Shown here: positions 8,991-16,792 of the stretch, piece after piece
How positions within the stretch are numbered: the first letter of the stretch is position 1
Layout: each line of letters begins with the position of its first letter
Assembly: GCF_003666245.1 (NCBI RefSeq)
Contig: NZ_MJLZ01000019.1
Location: 1-64,000 of the forward strand
Direction: 5' to 3'
Origin: Brenneria alni
GTDB taxonomy: Bacteria; Pseudomonadota; Gammaproteobacteria; Enterobacterales; Enterobacteriaceae
DNA length: 64,000 nt
Notes under the pieces: generated by a model
Told to the model about the DNA's origin: nothing
The model's input: the letters and a program-made list of their open reading frames with translations, nothing else
Databases searched by the model: none
Translations under genes and position numbers: made by a program

Positions 8991-10130
8991 TCACTCTCCT
9001 TTTAACACGTTGGCCGGTTCGACATAAATCGCTCGTCGGGTGGGAACAATGGCCGCGACTGCCGCGACCAACAGAGAGAGCGCCAGCGTCAGCGGGAAGA
9101 CGGGGACCCGCAGCGAGATCGTCGCGTTGAACACCGCCATTCCCAGTATCTGGGCCAGCAGATAACCCAGCAATGAACCACACACCACCGCGGCCAAAGC
9201 AATGATGCCGGTTTCCGCCAGCATCTGATAGACAATATCCCGCCCACTGGCGCCCAACGCTTTCTGTAAGGCAAACTCACGGGCGCGCTCACCGACAATC
9301 GCCATCAGAGTGGTATTAACGCACAGCGAGGACAGCACCAGTATTACTGCCGAAACCAGTCCCATCAGCCCTTTGATCTTATTCAACACCTGGCCTTCGG
9401 AGGCGGAAACCTTTAGGATCGGCCGAATTTCCAGTTGTGGATATTGCTGCTGTAATCGCCCGGCAAATTGATCCACCTGCCCCAGATCGTTGCTGACGCT
9501 GAACAGCGCATTACTGACCGTTCCCTCTTTATCCAGCCACTTCTGCGCCAGATCCAGATTTACGATCAGCATGTTGTCCGTGGCATCGCCAGATTCCACT
9601 ATGCCTTTAATCTGCAAACGCTGCTTGCTGCCATCGCCAACCAGCGTAATGTCGTCACCGACTTTAACGTTCAGCCGTTCCGCCAGCTTGACGCCTATCA
9701 TCGCATTGCGATCGTCAAAGCTGACGCCGATCCAGTTTCCCTTCACCTGCCAATACGGCGCGAGTGGGCGTAATGATTCAAACCACACGCCCATCAGCAC
9801 CACTTTCTCCAGTTCGGTCCGCGCCATGCCATAGAGATATGGGCTGGCGGCATTGATTAGCCCGGCTGGCGCATGATCAACAATCTGCTGAAAAGTCGGC
9901 TGGGGCAGCGAATTTCCACGCGCCGGACCGATGTAAAAGTTCGCGCCAAAGGTACGCAGTTCCTGGCTCATCTTGGCATTAATATCGAAATAGACGGCGG
10001 ACATGGCGGTGACAATCGCCGCGCCTACCGTCAGGGCGGCGAATACGACGCTGACCCGCTGCATCCGTAGCCGTAATGCGCGGATCACCAGCCGCCAGAA
10101 CATTCCATTCATCCAGGCATTAGCGGCCAT
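8991..10130 (-). CDS. FtsX/MacB-like ABC permease, second of the fet pair
   Basis: 379 residues from ATG 10130 (MAANAWMNGMFWRLVIRALRLRMQR), chosen because GGAGG lies six bases upstream; it overlaps the preceding permease gene by 11 bases. Topology is MacB-like: one N-terminal helix (VSVVFAALTVGAAIVTAMSAVYF), a large periplasmic domain of about 200 residues, then three helices near the C-terminus (GLMGLVSAVILVLSSLCVNTT onward). The GERAREFALQKALGASGRDIVYQML segment is the coupling motif of FtsX-type permeases. It probably forms a heterodimer with the 10120-11409 product. Function in the iron locus is inferred from neighbours only. Confidence 0.88.
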   Translation of the reverse strand: MAANAWMNGMFWRLVIRALRLRMQRVSVVFAALTVGAAIVTAMSAVYFDINAKMSQELRTFGANFYIGPARGNSLPQPTFQQIVDHAPAGLINAASPYLYGMARTELEKVVLMGVWFESLRPLAPYWQVKGNWIGVSFDDRNAMIGVKLAERLNVKVGDDITLVGDGSKQRLQIKGIVESGDATDNMLIVNLDLAQKWLDKEGTVSNALFSVSNDLGQVDQFAGRLQQQYPQLEIRPILKVSASEGQVLNKIKGLMGLVSAVILVLSSLCVNTTLMAIVGERAREFALQKALGASGRDIVYQMLAETGIIALAAVVCGSLLGYLLAQILGMAVFNATISLRVPVFPLTLALSLLVAAVAAIVPTRRAIYVEPANVLKGE

Positions 10131-11409
10131 ACAGCACCTCCACCGGATACAGTCTGGCAATACGCCGGGCCGGAAACCAGGTGCCAATCACGGCGATCAG
10201 CATCGAAATCATCAGCACGCAGGGGATAACAATCCAGGCAAAACTGAGTGGGACCCCAAATAACATCAGGCCAATGGCTTTCGCCAGCCCCCAGCCCGCC
10301 ACACAACCGGCAATACCGCCCAGCAAACCGCTCAATGCCGCTTCCAGATAAAACAGCAACATAATCTGCCACTGCCGCGCACCCAACGCTTTCATCAAGC
10401 CAATCTCTTTGGCTCTTTCCATAATGGTACTGGTCATCAGTGAGGCGATCCCCATAGCGGCGGCAATCAGTGCCGCAAAAGTGACCACGGCCAGCAACAA
10501 TTGGATTTTATCGATCACCACGCCCTCCGACGCCGCCACCTGCCAGATAGGACGAACTACCGAACCGGAAATGGCCTCCTCCAACTGGTGCGCGATCGAC
10601 GAGACATAAGCGGTGCAGTACCAGAGATCATATTCTTCGGCATTCAGCGCTTCCAGATTTTCACGCGCCCGGCGTGACAGATCATTCTCCGGCACCGTCA
10701 GCGCGGAAACACGAATCGCCTGTATTTTTCCTTCCAGCCCCAGCAATTGCTGCGCCAGCGCCAGCGGCATCACTAAACGGTTTTCTTCATCCCCGCCGCT
10801 GGTCAGAATGCCGCTTACCCGCACCGTGGCTGCCCCTTTCGGGCCATGCAGTTGTAGCTGACTGCCAACCTGCCAGCCATTCTGCTGTGCCAGTTGTTTT
10901 CCTGCCAGCGTCTCAGCGCTTCTTGCTGCGGAAACCGGCTCCTGCGGCCATTGACCCACAACCTGCCAGTAGGGACTGACGGTTATCTGCCCGGTGCGAT
11001 AATCTTCTTCGTCCGGCACCGCGACGGGTTGAGAGAAAAAGGTGCCCAATACCGCAACCGGCTGTCCGTTAATCTCGGCGTCGCCACTCAGCAACGGCGC
11101 AAATCCGACGATATTGTTGCGCCAGAAAATATCTTTGATGTTAGGCAGTTCCGCCTCATCCAGAAAATCCTGCCCTTCCAGCGGATTGCTGCGTTCACCA
11201 AACAAAGCCGGTAACGCCGCTTGTCCCGCCGGTTCAATCAGGATATTCGCGCCATAGGATTTCAATTCACGCGCCATTTTGTCGCCGATATCGATAGATA
11301 CCGCCAACAGGGCCGAAATCAGCCCCGCCGCCAAAAAGACCGTCAATACCGCCAGCGATTTACGCCGGACATTTCTGCGCCAGGATTGGCGTAACATGCG
11401 CCATAACAT
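10120..11409 (-). CDS. FtsX/MacB-like ABC permease, first of the fet pair
   Basis: 429 residues, with N-terminal helix LAVLTVFLAAGLISALLAVS, a periplasmic domain to about residue 300, and three C-terminal helices. It has the coupling segment MERAKEIGLMKALGARQWQIMLLFYLEAALSG. It is homologous to, but about 50 residues longer than, the following permease; both share a RELKSYGAN/QELRTFGAN motif after the first helix, which suggests an old duplication. Its start is 2 bases from the DUF2318 gene stop. In Campylobacter the equivalent pair lies directly after p19 and the DUF2318 gene. Confidence 0.88.
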   Translation of the reverse strand: MLWRMLRQSWRRNVRRKSLAVLTVFLAAGLISALLAVSIDIGDKMARELKSYGANILIEPAGQAALPALFGERSNPLEGQDFLDEAELPNIKDIFWRNNIVGFAPLLSGDAEINGQPVAVLGTFFSQPVAVPDEEDYRTGQITVSPYWQVVGQWPQEPVSAARSAETLAGKQLAQQNGWQVGSQLQLHGPKGAATVRVSGILTSGGDEENRLVMPLALAQQLLGLEGKIQAIRVSALTVPENDLSRRARENLEALNAEEYDLWYCTAYVSSIAHQLEEAISGSVVRPIWQVAASEGVVIDKIQLLLAVVTFAALIAAAMGIASLMTSTIMERAKEIGLMKALGARQWQIMLLFYLEAALSGLLGGIAGCVAGWGLAKAIGLMLFGVPLSFAWIVIPCVLMISMLIAVIGTWFPARRIARLYPVEVLYGR

Positions 11410-11411
11410 AA

Positions 11412-12809
11412 TTATTCCCCTTCCGCTTGATCGTCTGCCGCAGCCGTTGAGGTAACAAATTTTCCGGGGTTTTCGCGGAAACGGTTGTAGTTCGCTTCCG
11501 ATGAGAAGAAATAGGTTTTACCGCCGTATCGATACTTATGTTCAGCCTTCACGTTGGTGAGTGTGGAACCATCCACCGGATCGACAACGGCCAGCGATAC
11601 CACCGTGGTAAAATAGTTGGCGCCAGCCGCCAGTGATGTTCCGCTAATCAGCAGCTCATTTTCGTCATTGCTCCAGCCTTCGATCGGCACCGGGTTACAC
11701 CCACCGGCCTTACCGATGGAAGGAATAAAGATACGCACGTCGCAGGCCACGCAGATCACCTGATTGCCTTCCATCACATAGCCCTGATCGCCGCACAGCA
11801 GGCAGGCATCGAACACCACGCCCAGCCGCAACCGATCTGGATAACGATTAATGACAAAAAAGCGTACCGCTTTGCCATCATCGGCAATCCAGACAAACCG
11901 ATGCAGTTTGCCATCACGAATCTGTTCGATGGGAATATGCACCTTGCCATCTGCGGCAAGCGTCACCGGTAACGCCTCCGACAGCCGAGGCGGCTGCGAG
12001 GCAACCTTGTCCCAGTAAAGCTGACCCGATACGATCGCCAGCAGCGCAATCAGGGTGGCCAGCACCGTGCGACGCACATTGCGATAATCGGCGGTGGCCT
12101 TGCGTCTGGCAATGGGGTCGGTCTCGGCCTGCATCCGCTGGCGGGTGCGCAATAAAGTCGCCAGATAGCTGGCCGCCGCCACCGCCATCAACAGCGCACT
12201 GAGATAATTCAGCAAATAGGCGCTATTGGTGACCTGCGCCACATAGCTCAGGCGCGGCTTGGTCAGCCCCATCACTTGTAGCTTCATCAATAACAACAAC
12301 AGGTTGCCGCTTAACGGCAACAGCAATAACGCCACCAGCAAAATGAGCAGCGGCCAGCGCAACATGCGGATGCGCCGTACAATCATGCCGCACAGCGCGG
12401 CGCTGAACGCCAGCCAACCAATAGCCACCATCACCGCGCTGAAATTCAGCAGCAAGTCGGTATTCACCACATGCGTGGTGGTCAATGCGCTCAGGTTAGG
12501 ATCGATGCCCCAGTGGACCGCCGCACCGGCAACCAATATGGTCTGCCATAAATAACCGATACGTGAATGAGAGAAAAACTGACTGATAAGAAACAGCACC
12601 AGGACAATCGCCTGGATGCTCGTAATCCAGAGTTGGACTTGCTGGCCGTTGGGCAGGCGGATACCGACTAGCGTGCCCGCAATCAATGCCAGCAGGGTTG
12701 TCCAGACTAACGGCCTGATTTCAGGCGCGGGACGGTGACTCCAGTTCAACCCTAACAACAACGCCACCGGCAGAAAGGCCTGTAACGTAGTAACAAAGAA
12801 ATAACTCAT
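11412..12809 (-). CDS. DUF2318 Fe-S membrane protein with C-terminal YHS domain
   Basis: 465 residues from ATG 12809 (MSYFFVTTLQAFLPVALLLG); a GTG three codons upstream is the alternative. About eight membrane helices fill residues 1-290. A periplasmic part follows with the cysteine motifs of DUF2318: FDACLLCGDQG and VICVACDVRIFIP, then GGCNPVP. The last ~50 residues, KYRYGGKTYFFSSEANYNRF, form a YHS-like metal-binding motif, so this is a fusion of DUF2318 with YHS. The homologue in Campylobacter sits next to p19. The Cys pairs suggest a metal or Fe-S centre that passes electrons or iron between P19 and the FTR1 permease. That role is inference. Confidence 0.85.
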   Translation of the reverse strand: MSYFFVTTLQAFLPVALLLGLNWSHRPAPEIRPLVWTTLLALIAGTLVGIRLPNGQQVQLWITSIQAIVLVLFLISQFFSHSRIGYLWQTILVAGAAVHWGIDPNLSALTTTHVVNTDLLLNFSAVMVAIGWLAFSAALCGMIVRRIRMLRWPLLILLVALLLLPLSGNLLLLLMKLQVMGLTKPRLSYVAQVTNSAYLLNYLSALLMAVAAASYLATLLRTRQRMQAETDPIARRKATADYRNVRRTVLATLIALLAIVSGQLYWDKVASQPPRLSEALPVTLAADGKVHIPIEQIRDGKLHRFVWIADDGKAVRFFVINRYPDRLRLGVVFDACLLCGDQGYVMEGNQVICVACDVRIFIPSIGKAGGCNPVPIEGWSNDENELLISGTSLAAGANYFTTVVSLAVVDPVDGSTLTNVKAEHKYRYGGKTYFFSSEANYNRFRENPGKFVTSTAAADDQAEGE

Positions 12810-12919
12810 GACGCACACTCAGGCGAGAAAGCTCACGCCCCTGATGGCGATATTGACAGTATTACCGACAGAGGCGTGAACATTACCGCGATGATAAAAC
12901 AATCATCACGGACAGGGGA

Positions 12920-13447
12920 TCACTTGATGCCGACGTATTTAAAATCAAAGCTGACATCAAACGGTTTCCACCAGCGGCCAACACCGGTTTCACTGTCGGT
13001 ATGACGGTGCATCCCGGCTTTGGAAGGCGGGTCGATATGGTAGGTGACCTTATAGTTGCCCACGCCCATCATTTTGATGTTTGCGCCATAGTGCGGGCCA
13101 TCGCTTGCGACCATCGGCATAAAATTTCCTTCCTGCTTGGCGCCGGTATCGGTGTTGATCAGGGTGTAGGCGATAGTCAGATTCGGCATCCACTCACCGG
13201 CGCCAAATCCGTTTTTGTTACCTTCAACCGCGTGAATATCCGCTTCCAGATGGATATCCGATTTTGCCGCAGGCAGCCCCATGCCACGGGGTTCCATGTC
13301 GATCGGTTGCAGATAAACCGCAGCGATCTCCAGCTCATTGATGGTCACTGGTTCACCAGCCGGATACTCTTCAAACGCAAACACTGCCGGCACGGTGAAA
13401 ATGCCAGTGATTACCGCCCCAGCGATCAGACTTTTTTGCATATTCAT
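12920..13447 (-). CDS. fetP: P19-family periplasmic iron-binding protein FetP
   Basis: 175 residues from ATG 13447 (MNMQKSLIAGAVITGIFT), chosen for GAGG nine bases upstream; the frame is open to 13549 but that extends into fetM. A signal peptide ends near VPAVFAFEEYPAG. The mature part has the P19/Tp34 landmarks: MEPRGMGLPAAKSDIHLEADIHA (Met, His and acidic copper/iron ligands), YTLINTDTG, and a C-terminal MHRHTDSETGVGRWWKPF. FetP is a dimeric periplasmic protein binding copper and iron that supports FetM-dependent iron uptake at low iron, as reported for uropathogenic E. coli and Campylobacter P19. It lies just after fetM in the same operon. Confidence 0.93.
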   Translation of the reverse strand: MNMQKSLIAGAVITGIFTVPAVFAFEEYPAGEPVTINELEIAAVYLQPIDMEPRGMGLPAAKSDIHLEADIHAVEGNKNGFGAGEWMPNLTIAYTLINTDTGAKQEGNFMPMVASDGPHYGANIKMMGVGNYKVTYHIDPPSKAGMHRHTDSETGVGRWWKPFDVSFDFKYVGIK

Positions 13448-13515
13448 CAAACCCATCCTCGTATCATCAATGTAAAGACAATTTCTCGTTTTAGCGCTTT
13501 TCACTGCTTCCAATA

Positions 13516-15426
13516 TCAGATCGCCGAAGCTCTGCGACGCATGATCCAAAACGCTGCCAAGGCGGCGACTAACAATATCCCTTGCGGTATTAATGTCTCC
13601 ACATAAGGGTAAATACCCAACCCGCTGATTTCGGGTACGCCGGTCAGCAATGTCGGTTCAAACAATTTGCCTTCAATCAGTTCAAGCACCCCTTTACCGG
13701 CAAAGACAAACGCCATCAGATACATGAAACAGCCGGTAAACATAAAGAAAGGCTTAAGCGGAAGTTTAACCACAGTGAAACGCATGATCAGGTAGGCAAT
13801 AATCAGAATTACGCATCCGATGCCAAACCCCGCCAGAATGGAAAGATGACCGGCCAGGTTGTTCGCATCACCCACCAGCGCGTAGTAGAAAAGTACCGTT
13901 TCCGCCCCTTCCCGGTAAACCGCCAGAAAACTGGTCAGCCATAGTCCCACCATCGAACCGCTGCTCAAAGAATGGGACAATTTGCCTTCCAGATAGGCTT
14001 TCCAGTGCCGGGCTTCCACTTTTGACAGCAGCCAGTAGCTCATAAAGAACAGCATCACCACGGCAATCAGCATGGTAATGCCTTCCAGCAGTTCACGGCT
14101 GGCGCCGGAGTTGGTAAACAGTAATTGGAAAATAACGGCGGTAACGACGCTGCATAACAGCGCGACATACACCGACTGCCGGATGAGCGGTAGCTTATCG
14201 TGGTGATTGTTTTTCACCAGATAGGCGACAATCGCCGCCACAATCAGTAACGCTTCCAGACCTTCACGCACGATAATAAGCAGGCTATATATCAACAGGC
14301 TCCAGTGTGTCTCATTGCCCTCACCCAGCATGGTGGTGGCATTCATCAGATCCTGTTTCAACGCTTCGGCCTGAATCTGCAATTGTTCAACCGGTTGCCC
14401 GGCATTCATCAGGCTGACCAGACGGGTAAAATACCCTTCCAGCTTCGATTTGAACGCCGCATCACGGGAGCCGACTTTATTTTCCATCCCGGTGGCTTCA
14501 AACAGATCAAAGTAAGTGTCCTGCACGGCGATTATCGCCGGTTTGACCTGACCCTGCCGATACGTTTCTATTGCAGCAAGAATGGCCTGATTAATATCGT
14601 CAGATATTTTTGCCCAGTTAGCGTCCGGCACGTCATTGGCGCTGATTGGGTTATCACCTGCTGGCGTTGCCGTAACCGGCTGGGTGTCACGCGTGGTAGG
14701 CAACCCCGGCAACAGCTCTTCAATATCCTGCAATAGGGTTGTCACGCGATAAGCTACTTCGCTCATCTGATCAGGCTGGTTCGCCAAAGCGATCAGCGCA
14801 GAGAATTGTTGATTAATCGCGGCAGCCTGCTGCGAGGAGCGATTTTGCCGCACGGACATTTCCATCTCGGAATTTTTAAAACCCTGATAGTGCGCCTGCT
14901 GCACGCTTTGGCTGGCTTTTTTATAATCGCCGGACTGATATTCACTCACCGCCTGCGCCAGTTGGTCATCAATAATTTTAAAACTTTGCTGCCAGTACAG
15001 CGCAATCTCGTCATTGCCATAAGCGCCATGCTGCTCCTGCGCCACCAGCTTATGGCCGTCTGATAATGTGGGCAGAACGGCGTTCAGTTCCCCTTTCAGC
15101 CAGGACACTTTCGCCTGCACATCAGCCAGCGGTTTCCCTTCACCGATCATGCGCCGGATTTCACCGAAAGTTGCTTCCAATTGATAGCTTTTTTGCGCGG
15201 AGATATTGATGCGAATGGGGCCTTCAAGATTTTCGAATACCTCGAAATAGGCCATCTGTACTTCAGTACGGGCTTCATCCGGCTTCTGCTGCTCATACAA
15301 TTGAGCCGTTTTATCCAGTCTGGATTCGATATCCTGGATGAAAGCGGCGTAATCGGTCGCGGCTAAAACCAGAGAACTACTGACTAGCCAACACAACGAA
15401 AAGAAAATTTTTTGCCAGATAGACAT
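13516..15426 (-). CDS. fetM: FTR1-family iron permease FetM
   Basis: 636 residues. A signal peptide (MSIWQKIFFSLCWLVSSSLVLA) leads a ~330-residue periplasmic region containing repeated helical units (residues ~24-160 and ~260-360, each with IESRLDKTAQLYEQ- or INQAILAAIETYRQ-like starts and AYFEVFE/TYFDLFE motifs). The C-terminal ~250 residues hold seven helices with the two FTR1 iron-path motifs IIVREGLEALLIV and VYREGAETVLFYY (REGLE and REGAE). FTR1 permeases move iron across the inner membrane, Fe(III)-coupled in yeast; in bacteria they work with P19. A Fur box and FNR box lie immediately upstream. Length suits the FetM/Cj1658 type rather than the shorter EfeU. Confidence 0.93.
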   Translation of the reverse strand: MSIWQKIFFSLCWLVSSSLVLAATDYAAFIQDIESRLDKTAQLYEQQKPDEARTEVQMAYFEVFENLEGPIRINISAQKSYQLEATFGEIRRMIGEGKPLADVQAKVSWLKGELNAVLPTLSDGHKLVAQEQHGAYGNDEIALYWQQSFKIIDDQLAQAVSEYQSGDYKKASQSVQQAHYQGFKNSEMEMSVRQNRSSQQAAAINQQFSALIALANQPDQMSEVAYRVTTLLQDIEELLPGLPTTRDTQPVTATPAGDNPISANDVPDANWAKISDDINQAILAAIETYRQGQVKPAIIAVQDTYFDLFEATGMENKVGSRDAAFKSKLEGYFTRLVSLMNAGQPVEQLQIQAEALKQDLMNATTMLGEGNETHWSLLIYSLLIIVREGLEALLIVAAIVAYLVKNNHHDKLPLIRQSVYVALLCSVVTAVIFQLLFTNSGASRELLEGITMLIAVVMLFFMSYWLLSKVEARHWKAYLEGKLSHSLSSGSMVGLWLTSFLAVYREGAETVLFYYALVGDANNLAGHLSILAGFGIGCVILIIAYLIMRFTVVKLPLKPFFMFTGCFMYLMAFVFAGKGVLELIEGKLFEPTLLTGVPEISGLGIYPYVETLIPQGILLVAALAAFWIMRRRASAI

Positions 15427-15446
15427 AAACGAAGTGCAGCATTAAT

Positions 15447-15465
15447 GATATTTATTCTTATTATC
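15447..15465 (-). promoter_or_regulatory. Fur box overlapping fetM -10 element
   Basis: On the minus strand the sequence is GATAATAAGAATAAATATC, which matches the 19-base Fur consensus GATAATGATAATCATTATC at 15 positions. It starts 21 bases upstream of the fetM ATG. Its first six bases, GATAAT (15465-15460), also fit a -10 element, so Fur binding would block RNA polymerase when iron is sufficient. Confidence 0.75.
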
Positions 15466-15486
15466 ACCGTGATGAGCAGATATGTC

Positions 15487-15500
15487 TTGATTTACATCAC
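15487..15500 (-). promoter_or_regulatory. FNR box upstream of fetM
   Basis: TTGATTTACATCAC on the plus strand matches the FNR consensus TTGATnnnnATCAA at 9 of 10 fixed bases. Its centre lies about 41 bases upstream of the start site predicted from the GATAAT -10 element, the class II activator position. This predicts anaerobic activation of the fet operon. Confidence 0.65.
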
Positions 15501-15510
15501 GGAAAAAGAG

Positions 15511-15780
15511 TTATTGGCGCAAAAAAGATGTAACATCTTGTTCCACCTCTTCCATTTGCCGTAACGCATCGAGCGTGGCATGAGCTTCTTCTTCATCCAA
15601 ACGGCTCATGGCAAAGCCAACATGAACCAATATCCAACAGCCGATCAGCTGCTTACTGTCCACCCCATCCGTGACCAGCGCAATGTTCACCTCGCGCCGG
15701 ACGCCGCAGACATCGACCCATGCAAGTTGCCGCTCGGCAGAGGCCAGCTCAATAATCTTTCCCGGAATGCCCAGACACAT
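15511..15780 (-). CDS. hypC: Hydrogenase maturation chaperone HypC
   Basis: 89 residues from ATG 15780, beginning MCLGIPGKIIELASAER, the invariant HypC/HybG/HupF opening in which Cys2 binds the Fe(CN)2CO precursor and the large-subunit precursor. The WVDVCGVRREVNIALV and LIGCWILVHVGFAMSRLDEEEAHATLDAL segments complete the family pattern. HypC works with HypD in the cytoplasm to build the active-site iron and hand it to the hydrogenase large subunit. The C-terminus EVEQDVTSFLRQ is HypC-like rather than HybG-like. It is divergent from hyfA, is not beside the other hyp genes, and has its own sigma-54 promoter at 15819-15834, so it is tuned to the hydrogenase in this window. Confidence 0.93.
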   Translation of the reverse strand: MCLGIPGKIIELASAERQLAWVDVCGVRREVNIALVTDGVDSKQLIGCWILVHVGFAMSRLDEEEAHATLDALRQMEEVEQDVTSFLRQ

Positions 15781-15818
15781 AGTGACTCTTCGCGTATATT
15801 TAACCAGTAACGATGTTA

Positions 15819-15834
15819 TGCAATTTTTATGCCA
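15819..15834 (-). promoter_or_regulatory. Sigma-54 (-24/-12) promoter of hypC
   Basis: The minus strand reads TGGCATAAAAATTGCA from 15834 to 15819, matching TGGCAyrN4TTGCW with exact GG-to-GC spacing. Transcription should start near 15808, about 28 bases before the hypC ATG. Confidence 0.75.
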
Positions 15835-15967
15835 AAATAAAAAAATCAAACGCAATAATATCACCAACGCCGGGGCAAACTGAAGTTTCTTTACATTAAC
15901 ATCTATTAAATTTACATAATTCGCCTGTTTTTCATCCACAAAAATTCCGGTTTTGCGTTTTCTTTGC

Positions 15968-16020
15968 TGTCGTCAAAAGTGTCGACTCGCTCTGGATACC
16001 TACTGTCGACACTAATGTCG
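15968..16020. promoter_or_regulatory. Two paired TGTCG repeats, probable FhlA/HyfR enhancer shared by hypC and hyfA
   Basis: TGTCG occurs at 15968, 15980, 16004 and 16016. Within each pair the copies are 12 bases apart (TGTCGTCAAAAGTGTCGAC and TGTCGACACTAATGTCGAG) and the pairs are 36 bases apart. The array lies about 135 bases from the hypC -24 element and 87 bases from the hyfA -24 element, a normal distance for a sigma-54 activator. Attribution to FhlA or HyfR is inference from the gene set. Confidence 0.6.
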
Positions 16021-16106
16021 AGCACCACGGCGTCACCAGCATTTTCGATAAGTCCTTTCTGCTCAATCCTTTATCTCACGCGGTCTGCCATCCGGATCTT
16101 ATGACG

Positions 16107-16122
16107 TGGCACGAAATATGCT
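16107..16122 (+). promoter_or_regulatory. Sigma-54 (-24/-12) promoter of hyf operon
   Basis: TGGCACGAAATATGCT matches TGGCACGN4TTGCT except for one base, with correct GG-GC spacing. The start site would be near 16133, about 33 bases before hyfA. Confidence 0.8.
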
Positions 16123-16165
16123 TTACGGAGCCAACCTTAGCAGAATCACCCCGGAGGGTATGGCT

Positions 16166-16792
16166 ATGAACCGCTTCGTCATTGCGGAGCCTAAACGCTG
16201 TATCGGATGCAATACCTGCATGGCGGCCTGTACGCAGGTACACCGCCGTCAGGGATTGCAGACGCATCCGCGGCTGACGGTGGAGCGCGACATCACCGGC
16301 ACCGCGCCCGTGTTATGCCGACATTGTGAAGATGCGCCTTGCGCCAGGGTCTGTCCGGTCAATGCCATTACCCATCAGGATCAGGCGGTGGTATTAAACG
16401 AAAACACCTGCATCGGCTGCAAGCTGTGCGCCATTGCCTGTCCCTTTGGTGCAATTACACCATCAGGCAGTAAGCCGTTGGCCATCCCGGAAACCTTTCG
16501 CCAGCATATTCCTTTATCCAGGCTCTCTGATGTGCCGGTCAGCATGTCCTCCATCAACCCTTTCCTGTCCTGGAATGCCGGGGTACGCAGTGTGGCCGTG
16601 AAGTGCGATTTGTGTGCCTTTCAGGATCAGGGGCCGGAATGTGTTCGCGTTTGCCCGACAAAAGCCCTGTTGATTATCGACGATCGACAGCTCGAACGCG
16701 CGGCTGCCGTAAAGCGCCTACACGCCATGACGTGGCCTGCTGGCGATAACTCTTTCCCCCTCGCCGAGACCGATCGGGAGCATAAATTATGA
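16166..16792 (+). CDS. hyfA: Hydrogenase-4 polyferredoxin subunit HyfA
   Basis: 208 residues from ATG 16166 (MNRFVIAEPKRCIGCNTC); the GGAGGG ribosome site at 16153-16158 is seven bases upstream, while the ATG at 16160 is too close to it. Four [4Fe-4S] motifs are visible: Cys12/15/18/22, Cys51/54/59/63, Cys82/85/88/92, and KCDLC...CVRVC further on. HyfA is a cytoplasmic electron carrier of the formate hydrogenlyase-2 complex, linking formate dehydrogenase to the hydrogenase module. It is the first gene of an eleven-gene operon and overlaps hyfB by four bases (ATGA). It shares its N-terminal pattern with HydN in the same window. Confidence 0.93.
   Translation: MNRFVIAEPKRCIGCNTCMAACTQVHRRQGLQTHPRLTVERDITGTAPVLCRHCEDAPCARVCPVNAITHQDQAVVLNENTCIGCKLCAIACPFGAITPSGSKPLAIPETFRQHIPLSRLSDVPVSMSSINPFLSWNAGVRSVAVKCDLCAFQDQGPECVRVCPTKALLIIDDRQLERAAAVKRLHAMTWPAGDNSFPLAETDREHKL

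Noticed and set aside
13448-13549. Longer FetP start overlapping fetM
   Set aside because: The ribosome site and signal peptide both support the start at 13447.
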